A stretch of 64,000 bases of DNA from Lunularia cruciata (Eukaryota > Streptophyta > Marchantiopsida > Lunulariales > Lunulariaceae), in the NCBI GenBank assembly GCA_948567375.1, contig OX419759.1, forward strand, positions 43,242,593 through 43,306,592, read 5' to 3'. Under the pieces are notes generated by a model. The model had not been told where the DNA came from. It worked only from the letters and a program-made list of their open reading frames with translations, and did not search any database. Made by a program: the position numbers and the translations under genes. Shown piece after piece: positions 32,590 to 43,539 of this stretch; the first letter of the stretch is position 1; each line of letters opens with the position of its first letter.

Positions 32590-33530
32590 AGTGGGATAGA
32601 GTAGTAGCTATGGCGGCAATATTGGACATTATCCTTGCAATGTAGTAACAAATCGAGCACCTTACTCATTTGCTGGATGAATGAGATCAGCAATGACAAG
32701 AACATATAGAGAGAGCGCCAATTTGAGATGGAGAAGATCACATTCAATTTCCAAAACCCAAGGTATTTGAAGGCAAGAATTTTCCGAGCACAATGGAAAA
32801 TTTTGTGTTTGACTATGAACATTACTTTGAAGCCACCAATCCTCAAGATGAACGGAAATAGATTCTCTTGGCCTCTAGCCAATTAGATGGTGTGGCAAAA
32901 CTTTGGTGGCAATTCCAAGTGGAGCGAGCAAAATGATAGATTGTTGCACCAATTTTGACATGTGTAGAATTCAAGGATGCAATATTGGGTCAGTTTTAAA
33001 CTATAAATGCCACCCAAGCTACACAAGATAAATTGGCAGAGTTGAAGCAAGTTGGCTTAGTAAGGAGCTACATCATACAATTTCAAAACATCATCATGCA
33101 AATTCCTGATATACAAGAAGGTGAAGTTCTAGATCAATTTGTGCAGGGATTGAAGTCACAAACCAAATTGGAAGTGACCATGCGGGAACCACAAAACATA
33201 GAAAAAGCCATGCAATTGGCTGAGCGCTTTGATTCCTTGGTAGCAATAACTTGGTCTTGACCTCAACCTACACAAGGCCTACCAGTACACTATGCATAGG
33301 TGGAAGAACCGGCACCAATGGAGATTGATGCTATCCAACGGAGACACTTGGTACAATGGATAGAGAAAGATTGCAACAAAATAGAGGTTGTTTTTATTGT
33401 CGCCAAGTTGGGCATTGCATTGCTGAATGCAAACTTAGGAATGAGCGACCTCAACAAGTTGCCCAGATGGAGTTTATGGAACAAAATGATCAAGGAAACA
33501 AGAAATCCCAATAAGAGATTTTGAGCCGCC
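32590..33530 (+). pseudogene. Element A gag with zinc knuckle
   Basis: Capsid-type sequence with LASSQLDGVAKLWWQFQVE near 32875, then the open frame 33033-33260 (RSYIIQFQNIIMQIPD, LDQFVQGLKSQTKLEV). A CCHC knuckle CFYCRQVGHCIAEC lies at 33389-33430. Stops occur at 32938 and elsewhere. The product would form the virus-like particle and bind the element's RNA. Confidence 0.8.
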
Positions 33531-33609
33531 TATTGGGAGCTTGATAAGTTCCAATGGGATTGAAGGCTCAACCTATGCAAGTTTGCTTCACTTGCAAGGT
33601 ACGATATCT

Positions 33610-33890
33610 AATTAGGGTTGTAGGATTTTGGTTGATTTTGGAAGTTCAAAGAATTACATGTCTATGCAAGTAGCAAAAGAATTGGGTATTCCTATCAAGC
33701 CAATGATTGGAAATAGTTTGATGATAGCGGATGGTAGAAAGGGTTCTGCATTCCACACCTTGCATCTTATTACCTTCAAGATTAGGGAGGAGTATTTGGA
33801 GTGTATAAGGTTTGTAGTGTCACCTCTACACTATGATATCATTTTGGGTCTACCTTGGCTTGAACGTCATAAGGTTCAATTTGATTAGAC
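33610..33890 (+). pseudogene. Element A aspartic protease, altered active site
   Basis: LVDFGSSKNYMSMQVAKELG near 33628-33690 aligns with retroviral-type proteases, where Asp-Ser/Thr-Gly is required. Here it reads Asp-Phe-Gly. The later ILGLPWLERH (about 33841-33870) is the conserved C-terminal part. Element B has the same Phe. The frame is open, but the altered triad suggests an inactive enzyme. Confidence 0.75.
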
Positions 33891-33959
33891 CCGACAACAA
33901 ACTCAAGTACAACATCAAGGTAGGAATTTTTGATTAGGTTGTCTGGCACCTCTGAGTAA

Positions 33960-34170
33960 GACACTTAAGAATAGTCAATCCCAAGACGGGAAGTTTGTCA
34001 ATAAGGTAGCCATAGAGCAAACCTTGAAGGGAGATGTGTCCCAAGATGAGAAGTTTGCCAAGAAGGCAACCAACCATGGAGCAAGCTTGGAAGAGAGATG
34101 AGTCCTTGGAAGGGAAATTGGTTAGTAAAGCAGCCATAGAGCAAGCTTTGGAGGAAGATAAGTCTGTATT
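33960..34170 (+). repeat. Three 60-bp (20-aa) repeats between protease and RT, element A
   Basis: Units begin SQDGKFVNKVAIEQTL, SQDEKFAKKAT and SLEGKLVSKAAIEQAL. Element B has the same three at about 46480-46675. The spacer precedes the RT of this family; its function is unknown. A frame change in unit 2 breaks it here. Confidence 0.8.
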
Positions 34171-35418
34171 TGTGGCGTGGATCAAGCCGATTGCACAAGA
34201 ACAATCTAAGAAGGGCCAAGGGCCTCATCAAGCAATGGTTGATCGGATAGTTCAGGAGTTTGCGGATGTGTTTCCAGATGATCTACCAAAGGGATTACCC
34301 TCTGATGTAGGTATGCCCTTCAAGATTGAGTTATTGCTAGAGAGAACTCCAATGAGTAGATTGATCTATCGGCTCTCACCAAAGGAGTTGGAGGAGCTGT
34401 GAACAACACTTACAGAGTTATTCGAGAAGGAGTTCATACAACATAGTATCTCTCCTTGGGGAGCATTGGTACTATTTGTTCCAAAGAAGGATGGAGGACT
34501 TCATTCTTGTATTGATTACCGTGGGCTCAATAAGCAAACCATGAAGAATGCATATCCCTTGCCTCAGATCAATGACTTGCTTGATCAACTAAGTGGAGCA
34601 TGCTACTTTTCCAAGTTAGATCTTCATAGCGGCTACTGGCAAATTCTTATTGGTAAAGAGGATGTGCAAAAGACTACCTTTTGTATAAGGTATGGGCATT
34701 TTGAGTGGAGAGTTCTACCTTTTGGACTCACTAATGCTCCAACGGTCTTCATGGATCAGATGCATGGGGTGTTGGATGGACTATTGGATTGGTTTGTGGT
34801 GATGTTCTTGGATGATATCTTAATCTATAGTAAGACAAAGGCAAAACACATAAATCATGTACGAGAAGTCCTAAGACGACACCGACAATGGAAATTTTAT
34901 TGCAAGAAGTTGAAGTGTGCCTTTTGGCAGAAGGAGGTTACCTTCTCGGGTCATAAGATCTCATTAGAGGGGATCAAGATGGAAGAAGAGAAAATCAAGG
35001 CCATTACTGATTGGCCTACCCCAAAGGATGCTATAGAATTACGGGCATTTAATGGATTGGCCAGTTTTTACCGATGGTTCATCCACTATTATGCTCATGT
35101 GGCTGCACCATTGACTGACCTCTTGGGAAAGAGCTTGAGCTTCCAGTGGACCACCAAACATGAAGAAGCATTCCAAAAGCTAAAGCATATGGTGTCTTCA
35201 AGACCCATTCTTCAACCATATGATCCTCAACTACCTTGTGTGGTTGATTTTGATACTTCTAATTTTGCAATTGGAGTTGTGTTGCAACAAGAATTCCAAG
35301 ATGGACTACATCGCATTGCCTTTGTGTCTTTCCAACTACATACAGCTGAAAGAAATTACTCTGCTCAAGATTGGGAACAACTTGCAATGGTATATGCCAC
35401 CAAGGTATGGAAGCATTA
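34171..35418 (+). pseudogene. Element A reverse transcriptase and RNase H (truncated)
   Basis: RT starts near the segment VFPDDLPKGLPSD, crosses one stop at 34400 and is then open from 34466 for 318 codons. Motifs: [45 protein letters not shown], and FLDD at 34805-34816. RNase H starts at VVDFDTSNFAIG and runs to NYSAQDWEQLAM, then passes straight into the inverted LTR at 35419, so its last part is missing. This is the longest undamaged RT stretch in the window. Confidence 0.88.
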
Positions 35419-35838
35419 TGTAAAAGACCACAAGGAGAGAAATAGGAGAATCAAATTCACATTGGGACACTTGAATGAAGGAAAACTCCAAATACCTCGC
35501 ATGAGCTCTGGCTTTGGTATTTATAGGTAGCATACAAGGCCCTTGAGAAGCTTCTCAAGAAGCTTCCTTGAGCCACTTTCTTAGAGTGCAAGCCAAGTTA
35601 ACTAGGAAGCTTCTCGAGAAGCTTCCTTCTAGAAGTCACCTACTTGGCATGCAAGCTAAGCTAGTTAGAAGTTTCTAGAAACTTCCTTATAGAAGCTACC
35701 TGCTTGGGATGCAAGTTAAATAGTTGGGAAGCTTCCCAAGAAGCTTCCTAGATGCTTTTGGAATATTCTAGGCTAATTTGGCTTATTCCCTACTTTGTTA
35801 GCCTTAGTAACTAAAGTGCTAAACTCCATACTATTACA
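35419..35838 (-). repeat. Inverted LTR inside element A
   Basis: TGTAAAAGACC to CTATTACA, the reverse complement of the A/B-family LTR (420 bp). The HSE reads GAAGTTTCTAGAAACTTC at 35668-35685, still a perfect four-unit pattern although bases between the units changed. It is followed by about 107 bp matching the reverse complement of 36955-37061, the internal 3' end of the family. Confidence 0.9.
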
Positions 35839-35945
35839 TATTCCCCCATCGCTAGTTGGTGACGTCCTCATCGCCATTGAAACTTCAAACTACTGCATGG
35901 TGCCGCATGTGCATTCTGGAGGTGAGAAAGAGGTTCCCATCCAAT
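35839..35945 (-). mobile_element. Internal 3' end of an A/B-family element, reversed
   Basis: Reverse complement of the region containing the chromodomain end and purine tract of this family (compare 36955-37061). With the adjacent LTR it is the remaining end of a second copy in the opposite orientation, or a product of faulty reverse transcription. Confidence 0.8.
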
Positions 35946-36640
35946 TCCAATTTCAACTACTCATTGGGAACATGTGAGCTTAGATCTCATCACCTCCTTG
36001 CCCAAGACACAACAAGGTCAAACAACAATTGTGGTGTTTGTGGATAAGCTTAGTAAGCAAATCTATTTGGCACCAATGGTTGTGGATGCTCCCACCTTGG
36101 CACAACTCTACTTTGATAATGTATTCAAATATCATGGGATGCCACATGTACTCATTTCCGACCGTGATCCTTGCTTCACTGGAAAGTTTTGGCAAGCTCT
36201 CTTCTAGATACTTTGCACCAAGCTTGCTTTGTCCACAACCTATCATCCTCAAACTGATGGAAAAATTGAACATGAAAATTGCACCTTGGAAGATATGCCT
36301 TGTGCCTTCATCAACATTCACTATACCAATTGGGATGAATGTCTTGCAGTTGCGGAGTTTGCATACAACAATTCTAAACAAGGAAGCACCGGATTCTTTC
36401 CTTTCTTTCTCAATTTTGGCCAAGATCCACTTGTCCTAGATTCTCTTCTTGCTCCTCCCCCATCGCAGGTCCCTCATACTTCAACCTTCTTGACCACCAT
36501 ATCCACATCTCTCAAACAAGCCAAATCTCACTTCCTTGTTGCTCAGAATCGTCAAAAACAATATGTAGACCACCATCATTGTGACCTTTGAAATTGGTGA
36601 TAAAGTTATGCTATCCTCTAGTAATCTACCCCTCCCATTT
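35946..36640 (+). pseudogene. Element A integrase (N-terminal part missing)
   Basis: Resumes in the core: HVSLDLITSLPK, VVFVDKLSKQIYLA, VLISDRDPCFTGKFW with the second catalytic Asp, and TDGKIEHENCTLED, which keeps the Glu. EFAYNNSKQGSTGFFP, LDSLLAPPPSQ and the region to 36591 follow. Stops (for example near 36205) and a frameshift near 36590. The zinc-binding N-terminus is lost at the inverted-LTR junction. Confidence 0.8.
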
Positions 36641-36850
36641 GATACCCAAGTTTGTAAACTTGCCCCTAATTGGATAGGACCTTTTGATGTCACCTAAATT
36701 GTTTCTCCTATTGCTTATCGACTTGTATTGCCTTGTCATATGTGCATCCATCCTGTCTTTCATGTTTCCAAGTTGTACTCTTTCTTTCTAAATCCTCTTC
36801 TTTTTCCTCTTGAGTCCAACCTCCTCTTCCCCCTATCCCTATCAATGATC

Positions 36851-37030
36851 GGAGGAATACAAAGTTGATCATATCCTTGCGCGTCGCTACATCCAATGAG
36901 GACGCCGACAACAAAAGGAGTACAAGGTCCTTTGGAAAGGGTATCCCCTTCATGATGCCACATGGGAACCTCTTTCCCACCTCTAGAATGCACAGATGGC
37001 CATCCAGGAGTTTGAGGCTTCAATGGCGAT
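36851..37030 (+). pseudogene. Element A chromodomain
   Basis: YKVDHILARR, then EYKVLWKGYPLHDATWEP, then NAQMAIQEFEA: the order of a chromodomain, with two stops. It marks A as a chromovirus and would bind methylated histone H3 to guide integration. Confidence 0.75.
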
Positions 37031-37047
37031 GAGGACATCACCAACTA

Positions 37048-37061
37048 GCAATGGGGGAATA
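37048..37061 (+). other. Polypurine tract of element A
   Basis: AGCAATGGGGGAATA lies immediately before the 3' LTR, the position of the plus-strand primer. Confidence 0.75.
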
Positions 37062-37475
37062 TGTAACAATATGGAGTAGTTAGTAAGGTGACGTAGTTAG
37101 TAAGGCTAACAAAGTAGAGAATAAGCCAAATTAGCCTAGAATATTCTAGAAGCATCTAGGAAGCTTCCCAACTAGTTAACTTTTGTGGTGCAAGTTAACT
37201 AGATAGCTTCTAGAAGGAAGCTTCTAGAAGCTTCTAACTAGCTTAGCTTGCATGCCAAGTAGACGGTTTCTAGAAGGGAGCTTCTTGAGAAGTTTCCTAG
37301 TTAACTTGGCTTGCACTCTAAGAAAGCGGCTTGAGGAAGCTTCTTGAGAAGCTTCTCAAAGGCTTTGTATACTAAAGCCAAAGCTCATGCTAGGCATTTA
37401 GAGTTTTCCTTCATTCAAGTGTCCCAATGTGAGTTTCCATTCTCCTATTTCTCTCCTTGGTCTTGGTCTTTTACA
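37062..37475 (+). repeat. 3' LTR of element A
   Basis: 414 bp, TGTAACAATATGG to CTTTTACA. The four-unit HSE is conserved at 37217-37234. The TATA-like region differs from the 5' LTR by a small deletion (near 37370), so the LTRs have diverged since insertion. CTACT follows. Confidence 0.92.
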
Positions 37476-38719
37476 CTACTACTATGATGAGTACCTAAAT
37501 TCAACACACTTGTGATTCTTCTATGGATTTTGCATACCTCCCTATGGTAGTGGAAATCATGGAGAAGAAGAACCCAAACTTCTCCAACTTGAGAAGATAT
37601 TTGTTTACATGGATAGAAGAGCACCAATAAAAAGTGCTCAAGTCTGATTCAACACCAAGGGCAATGCACCTTGATCAAGATTGGCACTAACCATCTAAAG
37701 AAATGAAAAGGAAGTTTGAATCCTTGTTTAGATACAAGAAGACGAGGAATGGTTGGAAGGTGTCAAGATATCATGATGATGCTTAGTGCACCACTATCTT
37801 CTTGGTGATGAAGTTGTTCAGATCTTTGCAAAAAACTTACATCAGCAGCCTTCTTCTAATTATTGCATGAAGGAAAACTAGTAGATGGGGCAAAATGTTC
37901 TATCATTGCACCCAAGAGCTTATAGAGCAGTTAAGTAATGAGAAGACCTACCTTCCTCTCATTGTTTGTGTTGCATTTCTCTATCAAGATGAGACTACTA
38001 TTGAAGGAGGAGAGGAAGCTCTTTCTAGCACATTACTATCCCTTAGGGCATTACCAAACCAACCGGGATATGAAGGTGAGATCAAGAAGTATAAGGATGC
38101 CTTCATGAAATACCAAAAGTTGGGCAAGTGGGTGCCTATTAGAAGGCCGCTAGAGAAGGAACCAACAAACAAAAGGCAGTTGTGACTCTACCAAGGATTG
38201 TGAAGAGATACAGGCCAAACCCTCAAGTAATGAGACTTCCTAGGCTCACAACAAATCTAGATTGAGAGGTGATGGAGGGGCTGACAAAGACTCGAAAGGT
38301 GGCCCTAATGAAGCCATTGTGCTCATAGCACAAGAGAAGGAACCTTCAACAACTATGGGAGTAGTGCTCCCAAAGTAGGAGAAATGCTTCTCCAAGATCA
38401 AAGTATCTTGACAAGGCAAAAGCAAGAGAAGATGTGGGAGTGGAAGTTCACTCCGCTCTTGTGATAACATTGGAGTTGGATATGCAAGATTATGCCATCT
38501 TGGACCAAGGAGATGCCTTGGTGGATGACAAGGAGGAAGTCTTGATATCCCAATTACAGAAGAGGACTCCTCCCTTGACACCAATAAACAAAGAAGATGT
38601 GGCAATTTAGTTTCTGGCTGTTCTTCAAAGAGACACTTGTCGGGTGGTAACTCCACGTGGTAACGTCAGGTGGTAACTCACAGGTGGTAACTTCAGGTAG
38701 TAATACTTGAGGTGGTTAC
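37476..38719 (+). pseudogene. H region, part 2
   Basis: Continues H after element A. A 96-codon open frame (37895-38185) reads FYHCTQELIEQLSNEKTYL, EGGEEALSSTLLSLRALP, then Lys-rich. Another piece around 38435-38610 is acidic (VITLELDMQDYAILDQ, DDKEEVLISQLQKR). Unrecognised; it looks like a helical, charged protein. It ends in short GGTGGTAAC repeats cut by element C. Confidence 0.4.
38642..38719 (+). repeat. Degenerate GGTGGTAAC minisatellite
   Basis: About six variants of GTGGTAAC spaced 12-17 bp, ending at the element C insertion. The sequence after element C (GTAACTCCACCTC, 50006) continues the same motif, so C landed inside the array. Confidence 0.8.
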
Positions 38720-39446
38720 TGTAATACCAAGAGCTAGCCATATGATCTAGATGTGAAATTTGGTTTGGTAACATCTAGAATGATGTTATACATGATGGTC
38801 AAAATAGATCAGATAGAAGTATCACCAAAAGAGTACTTCTACTAATAGAGCAGAAACCAAAATAGACTTAAGAACCTTAGAACCAATAGTTAGACATATG
38901 ATTTAAAGGTGAGAATTGGTTTGGTAACTTTTGGAAGGATGTAACTCATGATGGACTAAACAGATCAGAAAGAGGTATCACCAAAAGGGTACTTCTACTA
39001 AAAGAGTAAGAACCAAAATATGCCTGAAATCTTTGAAGGCAATTTTGGAGGCCTAAACGGATGAATTGGGCCGCAAAATGTGTTGACTCCCCCCCACCCA
39101 ATTGATTTAAGGCTGACCTTTTCTCCCCTCTGCTTTGTCTTGTCGAGAGCCTACCTTACGTGATTCTGAGACTCCTACAAGAAGATTCTCTAAAAGATTC
39201 CCTCCCATCAAAGCTTGTTTGACAAACCAGATAGGACCTAGACCGACATGTCACCCATCCAAGTAAGTAATCCAAGGGTGGAGCTTGCTGACATGTCACC
39301 TATATGTGTGCTTAATCCTATGGTGGAGCTTCCTTGGAAGAGATCCTCTTTATCTATATAATAAAGAGAAGGTGCTCCTTTGGGACACCGAATGTTGAGT
39401 GTGTAATCTGTGTTTTTCTCTCTTCTCTTGTCCTTGGAGTATTAAA
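38720..39446 (+). repeat. 5' LTR of element C
   Basis: 727 bp. It starts TGTAATACCAAGAGC and ends GAGTATTAAA. A block of about 150 bp is tandemly duplicated at the start (about 38723-38870 and 38877-39020). Further on there is a shorter tandem with TGACATGTCA at 39289-39298 and its near copy at 39244. TATA-like CTATATAATAAAG lies at about 39354. Confidence 0.92.
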
Positions 39447-39447
39447 A

Positions 39448-39460
39448 TGGTATCAGAGCA
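39448..39460 (+). other. Primer binding site of element C (initiator tRNA-Met)
   Basis: TGGTATCAGAGCA follows the 5' LTR directly, matching the 3' end of initiator tRNA-Met. Confidence 0.92.
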
Positions 39461-39469
39461 AATGTCTTA

Positions 39470-41160
39470 GTCCAAGAGAGTGGATCACCCCTCTTGGAAG
39501 AGCATGAACTATTGAAACTGAGTAATTTGAGGTGGAGAACATAGAGTAATTGCTAGACTTAGGAAAGACTTTAAAGAGCGGATTGGATTGATGCACTGGG
39601 AGTACAATTTTCCACACCTAGCTTTCCATTCCCAAATCCATTCCCCATCAAGGTTATGTACATCCATCATGAGCAAATGAGAGAATCATTACTTTTTCAC
39701 TTTGATGCAGAATTCATGGACAAGGTGATGAACTCACCAAATCCTGTGATTCTACATGTGGTGATATATGACAAAGAGTGGGATTTGACAATCTACATTC
39801 TACTATGATGATATGGATGTGAATGTCCCAAATCCTCTCCCTTTCAACACTCAAGTAGAAATCCATTATGTAGTGAGACCAAAAGTGATGTTTAGAGATT
39901 TTGTGGTTAGGAATTTTGGTGAGGAGTATTATCAACAAGTGATAGCTTCTGAGGTCCCAATGGTAGTTCTAATAGTTCTTGCACCTTCCAGAGTGATCAT
40001 ATTGACTTTTTTTTGAAGTAGACATTAGCAATTGAGTGTTGTTGGAACCATAGATCTGCAATTGCAAGAGCTGGTGCAAGGAATGCAAGGGATGTTGAAT
40101 GAATTTTGAGAGATTAAGATGACCATGGAGACATTACAAAGTCAAGTGAACGATCAAGCCATGCAAGAAGAAGAGCCGTCTCAAAACCCAGTACCTATGA
40201 CTGAAGTACTTGGAGAGGCACCTGTGCCTACAAACCCTATCAATGATGAAGCCACATTGCAACATTAAGCCTTACAAGGGGCAGCGTATGATAGGAGTAG
40301 TGGAAAATTGGATCTTGAGAATGAATTGATATTTCTGATTGTTCTCAACAAAGATCACGGAGCATGCTGCAGGTATGTTTGCATGTGGGTACTTGACCAA
40401 TAAAGCCTTCATATGGTATGATGCTTGGGAATGATCCATGTTGGTAAAGAGAAAGGAGGTCATGTGGACAGCAATGCAAGAAGGATTGCTGAAGAATTTC
40501 CAATCGGTGGATTCTATGCAGAGGCTCAAACCTGACTATGGGGATTGAGACAGAAGAACAACATACAAGAGTATGTGGAGGCATTTCTGGATCTACAAGT
40601 TGTAATAACCAACATGATTCTAGTAGAGGCTCTTGACAATTTCAAATGAGGGTTAAAGGAGCAGATTTGCCAAGAAGTCATGGTGCAAAATCCTCGCGCG
40701 GTATTTGAAGCCATTGCTTGTGCGTAGAGAATAGCAAGAGCATTAGGTGGAGGTGAAGGAGTAGTTCCACCTCAACATTATAGGGCAGAAATGCCTACAT
40801 GGGTGGACCAGTACCAATGGAATTGGGCAACCTTCAATTTTGAGATCGAGGAGCACGACCGCTTCAAGGGGAGCATGGACGGGTAGAAGAACGAAGAGAT
40901 GGAGTCCCACGAGGAGAAAGAAGTCAAGGAGAAAAATGCCATTGTTACAATTGTGGCCATATTAGGCATATATCTAACAACTGTTGCACTCGTTTCCCTA
41001 GAGGCCCTTGGCCTTCGTACAGGCAATCTTTGAACAACATGGAGAGGCGCATTGAAGAAGAGGAGATGGAAAACACTTTAGAAAACAAAAATTGCCAGTA
41101 AATGCACCTAGTAGCCTTACTGGCTCAATAAGGAAGAAGAGAAGCGAGGGAAAGAAGAAG
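39470..41160 (+). pseudogene. Element C gag with zinc knuckle
   Basis: A decayed capsid region leads to a CCHC knuckle CYNCGHIRHISNNC at 40944-40985, followed by PRGPWPSYRQSLNNMERR. Stops are scattered. The order matches the mirror-image copy in element F. Confidence 0.75.
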
Positions 41161-41184
41161 ACTAATGTGCAAAGATCTTGAAAG

Positions 41185-41640
41185 GCAACCTCACAATTGT
41201 CATGAATGGAGTCTTAGAAGGCAATCAAGTGAGAGTATTAATCGATCTGGGAGCAATAGAGAATTTCTTATCTTGCTCTATTGCAATAAGATTGGGAATA
41301 GATCTAGAGAGAGATGGGAGTGAAGAAGTAGAGTTGCCTAACAGGTAAACAGAGAGGATTGAATCATTACCTAGACGGGTCACACTCTCTATAGGAGAAT
41401 ATCAAGAAGCAATTGAATGGCAAGTGATACAAATTAGCTTGTTATGATGCGATCTTAGGCATGCCATGGATGGAGCATTACAACCCTATGGTAGATTGGA
41501 GGAAGAAAGAAGTAAGAACCCACCAATGGTCAATCATTGGGGTTAAAGAAAAATCACCTAGGCAGGATCTACCTCTATATGTCATAGGGATGGAAACTAT
41601 TTGTAAGACCGATAGATGTTTCATGGGTCTAATAAGAGAA
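41185..41640 (+). pseudogene. Element C aspartic protease, altered active site
   Basis: VLIDLGAIENFLSCSIA (Asp at 41243-41245) is the protease loop with Leu in place of Ser/Thr. MPWMEHYNPMVDWRKKEV (from 41461) is the conserved C-terminal part. One stop lies between the two. Inactive by the look of the triad. Confidence 0.75.
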
Positions 41641-43083
41641 GTCCAGAGTGCACAACTTGATGGAAAAATTCCTGAGAAATTGAAGGCTATGGTAGATGAA
41701 TTTCAAGATGTCTTTCCCAATGATCTACCCTTAGGATTACCACCAAAAAGGAGAGTAGATCATAAAATTGAGACACTCCCGGGGAATACACCTCCTTGTA
41801 AGGCCCCGTATCGCCTATCACCTCATGAGTTGGAGGAGTGTAAGACTCAAATTGAAGAGATGTTGTAAAAGGGGTTCATCCAACCTAATGTATTACCATA
41901 TGGGGCTCCTATCTTGTTTGTGAACAAGAATGATGGTACAATGCGCATGTGCATTGATTATCGAGGTCTCAATCAGCAAACAATGAAGAACAAATACCAC
42001 TTACCTTGCATGGATGACCTATTTGATCAACTCCATGGAGCGAGATACTTTGCCAAATTGGACTTGCGAAACGGTTACAATCAAATCTAAATTGCAGAGG
42101 AGGATGTATACAAAACTGCCTTTCAAACCAAGTATGGCCACTTTGAGTATCTTGTGATGCCCTTTGGCTTCACCAATGCACCTACCACTTTCATGAGTCT
42201 AATGAATGACATATTTCATCCATACTTGGATAAGTCTATTATTGTGTTCTTGGATGATATCTTAGTATATAGTACCACAATGACGGAACAAAAAAAACAT
42301 CTACAAGAGGTCCTCCAGATTCTAAGACATAATTGATTGTACGCCAAAATCTCAAAGTGTGAGTTTGGCAAGTCTGAAGTAGACTACTTGGAGCATAGAG
42401 TAAGTGCAGAGGACATTCAAGTATTGATAGATAAAATAGAGGTCATTCAAAAATGGAGTGTCCCAAAAGATCAAACTCAACTCAAGAGCTTCTTGGGGTT
42501 GATGGGATTCTATCGTAGATTTGTCAAAGGCTTTTCCAAGGTTGCACAACCTTTAATGGCACTACTTGGCAAGGGGAAGAAGTGGACAGGAGGAACCGCA
42601 CAAGAATTGGCTTTTTAAGAATTGAAAACCGCCTTGCTACATGCACCAATCTTGAAGTGGTATGACCCAAAATGTCCAATCAAGTTGGCTACAGATGCAT
42701 CAGGCGTAGCAATAGGAGCAGTCCTACAACAAGAATGGCATGACAAGTGGCATGAAGAGTGGCATGACGGATGGCATCCAATTGCATATTTCTCTCAAAA
42801 ATTGTTACTAGTAGAGCGCAACTACCATACCACAGAATGAGAAGAGTTAGCTATTGATCTGGTAACCAAGCATTGGAAGCACTATTTGGGCAAGAAGGCA
42901 TTTGTAGTAGAAACAGACCACAAACCTCTAGTCTACCTCGAGACACAAAAGGATCTATCTCGTTGCCAAATTCAGTGGGTAGAGTAGCAACAACGCTTCA
43001 ACATGACAATCACTTATGTGGAAGGTAAGAAACAACTTGTAGATGCATTCACTCGCATGCCAATGGCAAACAACTGGTGGTAG
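41641..43083 (+). pseudogene. Element C reverse transcriptase and RNase H
   Basis: One frame with six stops (near 41866, 42088, 42334, 42616, 42838, 42986) and no obvious frameshift. Motifs: [45 protein letters not shown], and FLDD at 42247-42258. RNase H: LATDASGVAIGAVLQQEW, VVETDHKPLVYLE, YVEGKKQLVDA. An unusual insert of three EWHDK/WHEEW/HDGWH units lies at about 42733-42780. The frame stops where element B begins. Confidence 0.88.
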
Positions 43084-43108
43084 AGGTTAAGATTCACTCT
43101 GAATTCAT

Positions 43109-43507
43109 GTAAAAGACCGAGACCAAGGAGAGAAATAAGAGAATGGAAACTCACATTGAGATACTTGAATGAGGGAAAACTCCGAATGCCTAGCATGAGC
43201 TTTGGCTTTGGTATTTATAGGTAGCATACAAGGCCCTTGAGAAGCTTCCTCAAGCCACTTTCTTAGAGTACAAGCCAAGTTAACTAGGAAGCTTCTCAAG
43301 AAGCTTCCTTCTAGAAGCCACCTACTTGGCATGCAAGCTAAGCTAGTTGGAAGCTTCTAGAAGCTACTTACTTGAGGTGCAAGCTAAGCTAGCCGGGAAG
43401 CTTCCCAAGAAGCTTCCTAGATAATTTTGGAATATTCTAGTCTAATTTGTCTTATGTGCTACTTTGTGAGCCCGACTAACTTTGTTGCTAAACTACATAT
43501 TGTTACA
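43109..43507 (-). repeat. 3' LTR of element B
   Basis: 399 bp, TGTAAAAGACC to TTGTTACA on the plus strand. HSE GAAGCTTCTAGAA at 43350-43362 keeps three units; the fourth reads TAC. Followed by the internal 3' end with chromodomain remains. Confidence 0.9.
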
Positions 43508-43539
43508 TATTCCCTCGCCGCTAGTTGGTGACGTCTTCA

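Larger units (their letters stand above)
31916..37475 (+). mobile_element. Element A: chromovirus with both LTRs and target duplication CTACT
   Basis: 5' LTR 31916-32338, PBS 32340-32351, gag, protease, RT/RNase H, an inverted LTR piece, integrase, chromodomain, purine tract and 3' LTR 37062-37475. CTACT stands at 31911-31915 and again at 37476-37480, so the outer boundaries are an intact insertion. The inside is rearranged: the end of RNase H and the first half of integrase are replaced by a reversed LTR plus about 100 bp. Stops occur in gag and integrase. Confidence 0.92.

Noticed and set aside
31916..43507. Regular GAAGCTTC words as a CRISPR-like array
   Set aside because: The spacing is irregular and the words occur only inside LTRs of one family; they are heat-shock-type sites.
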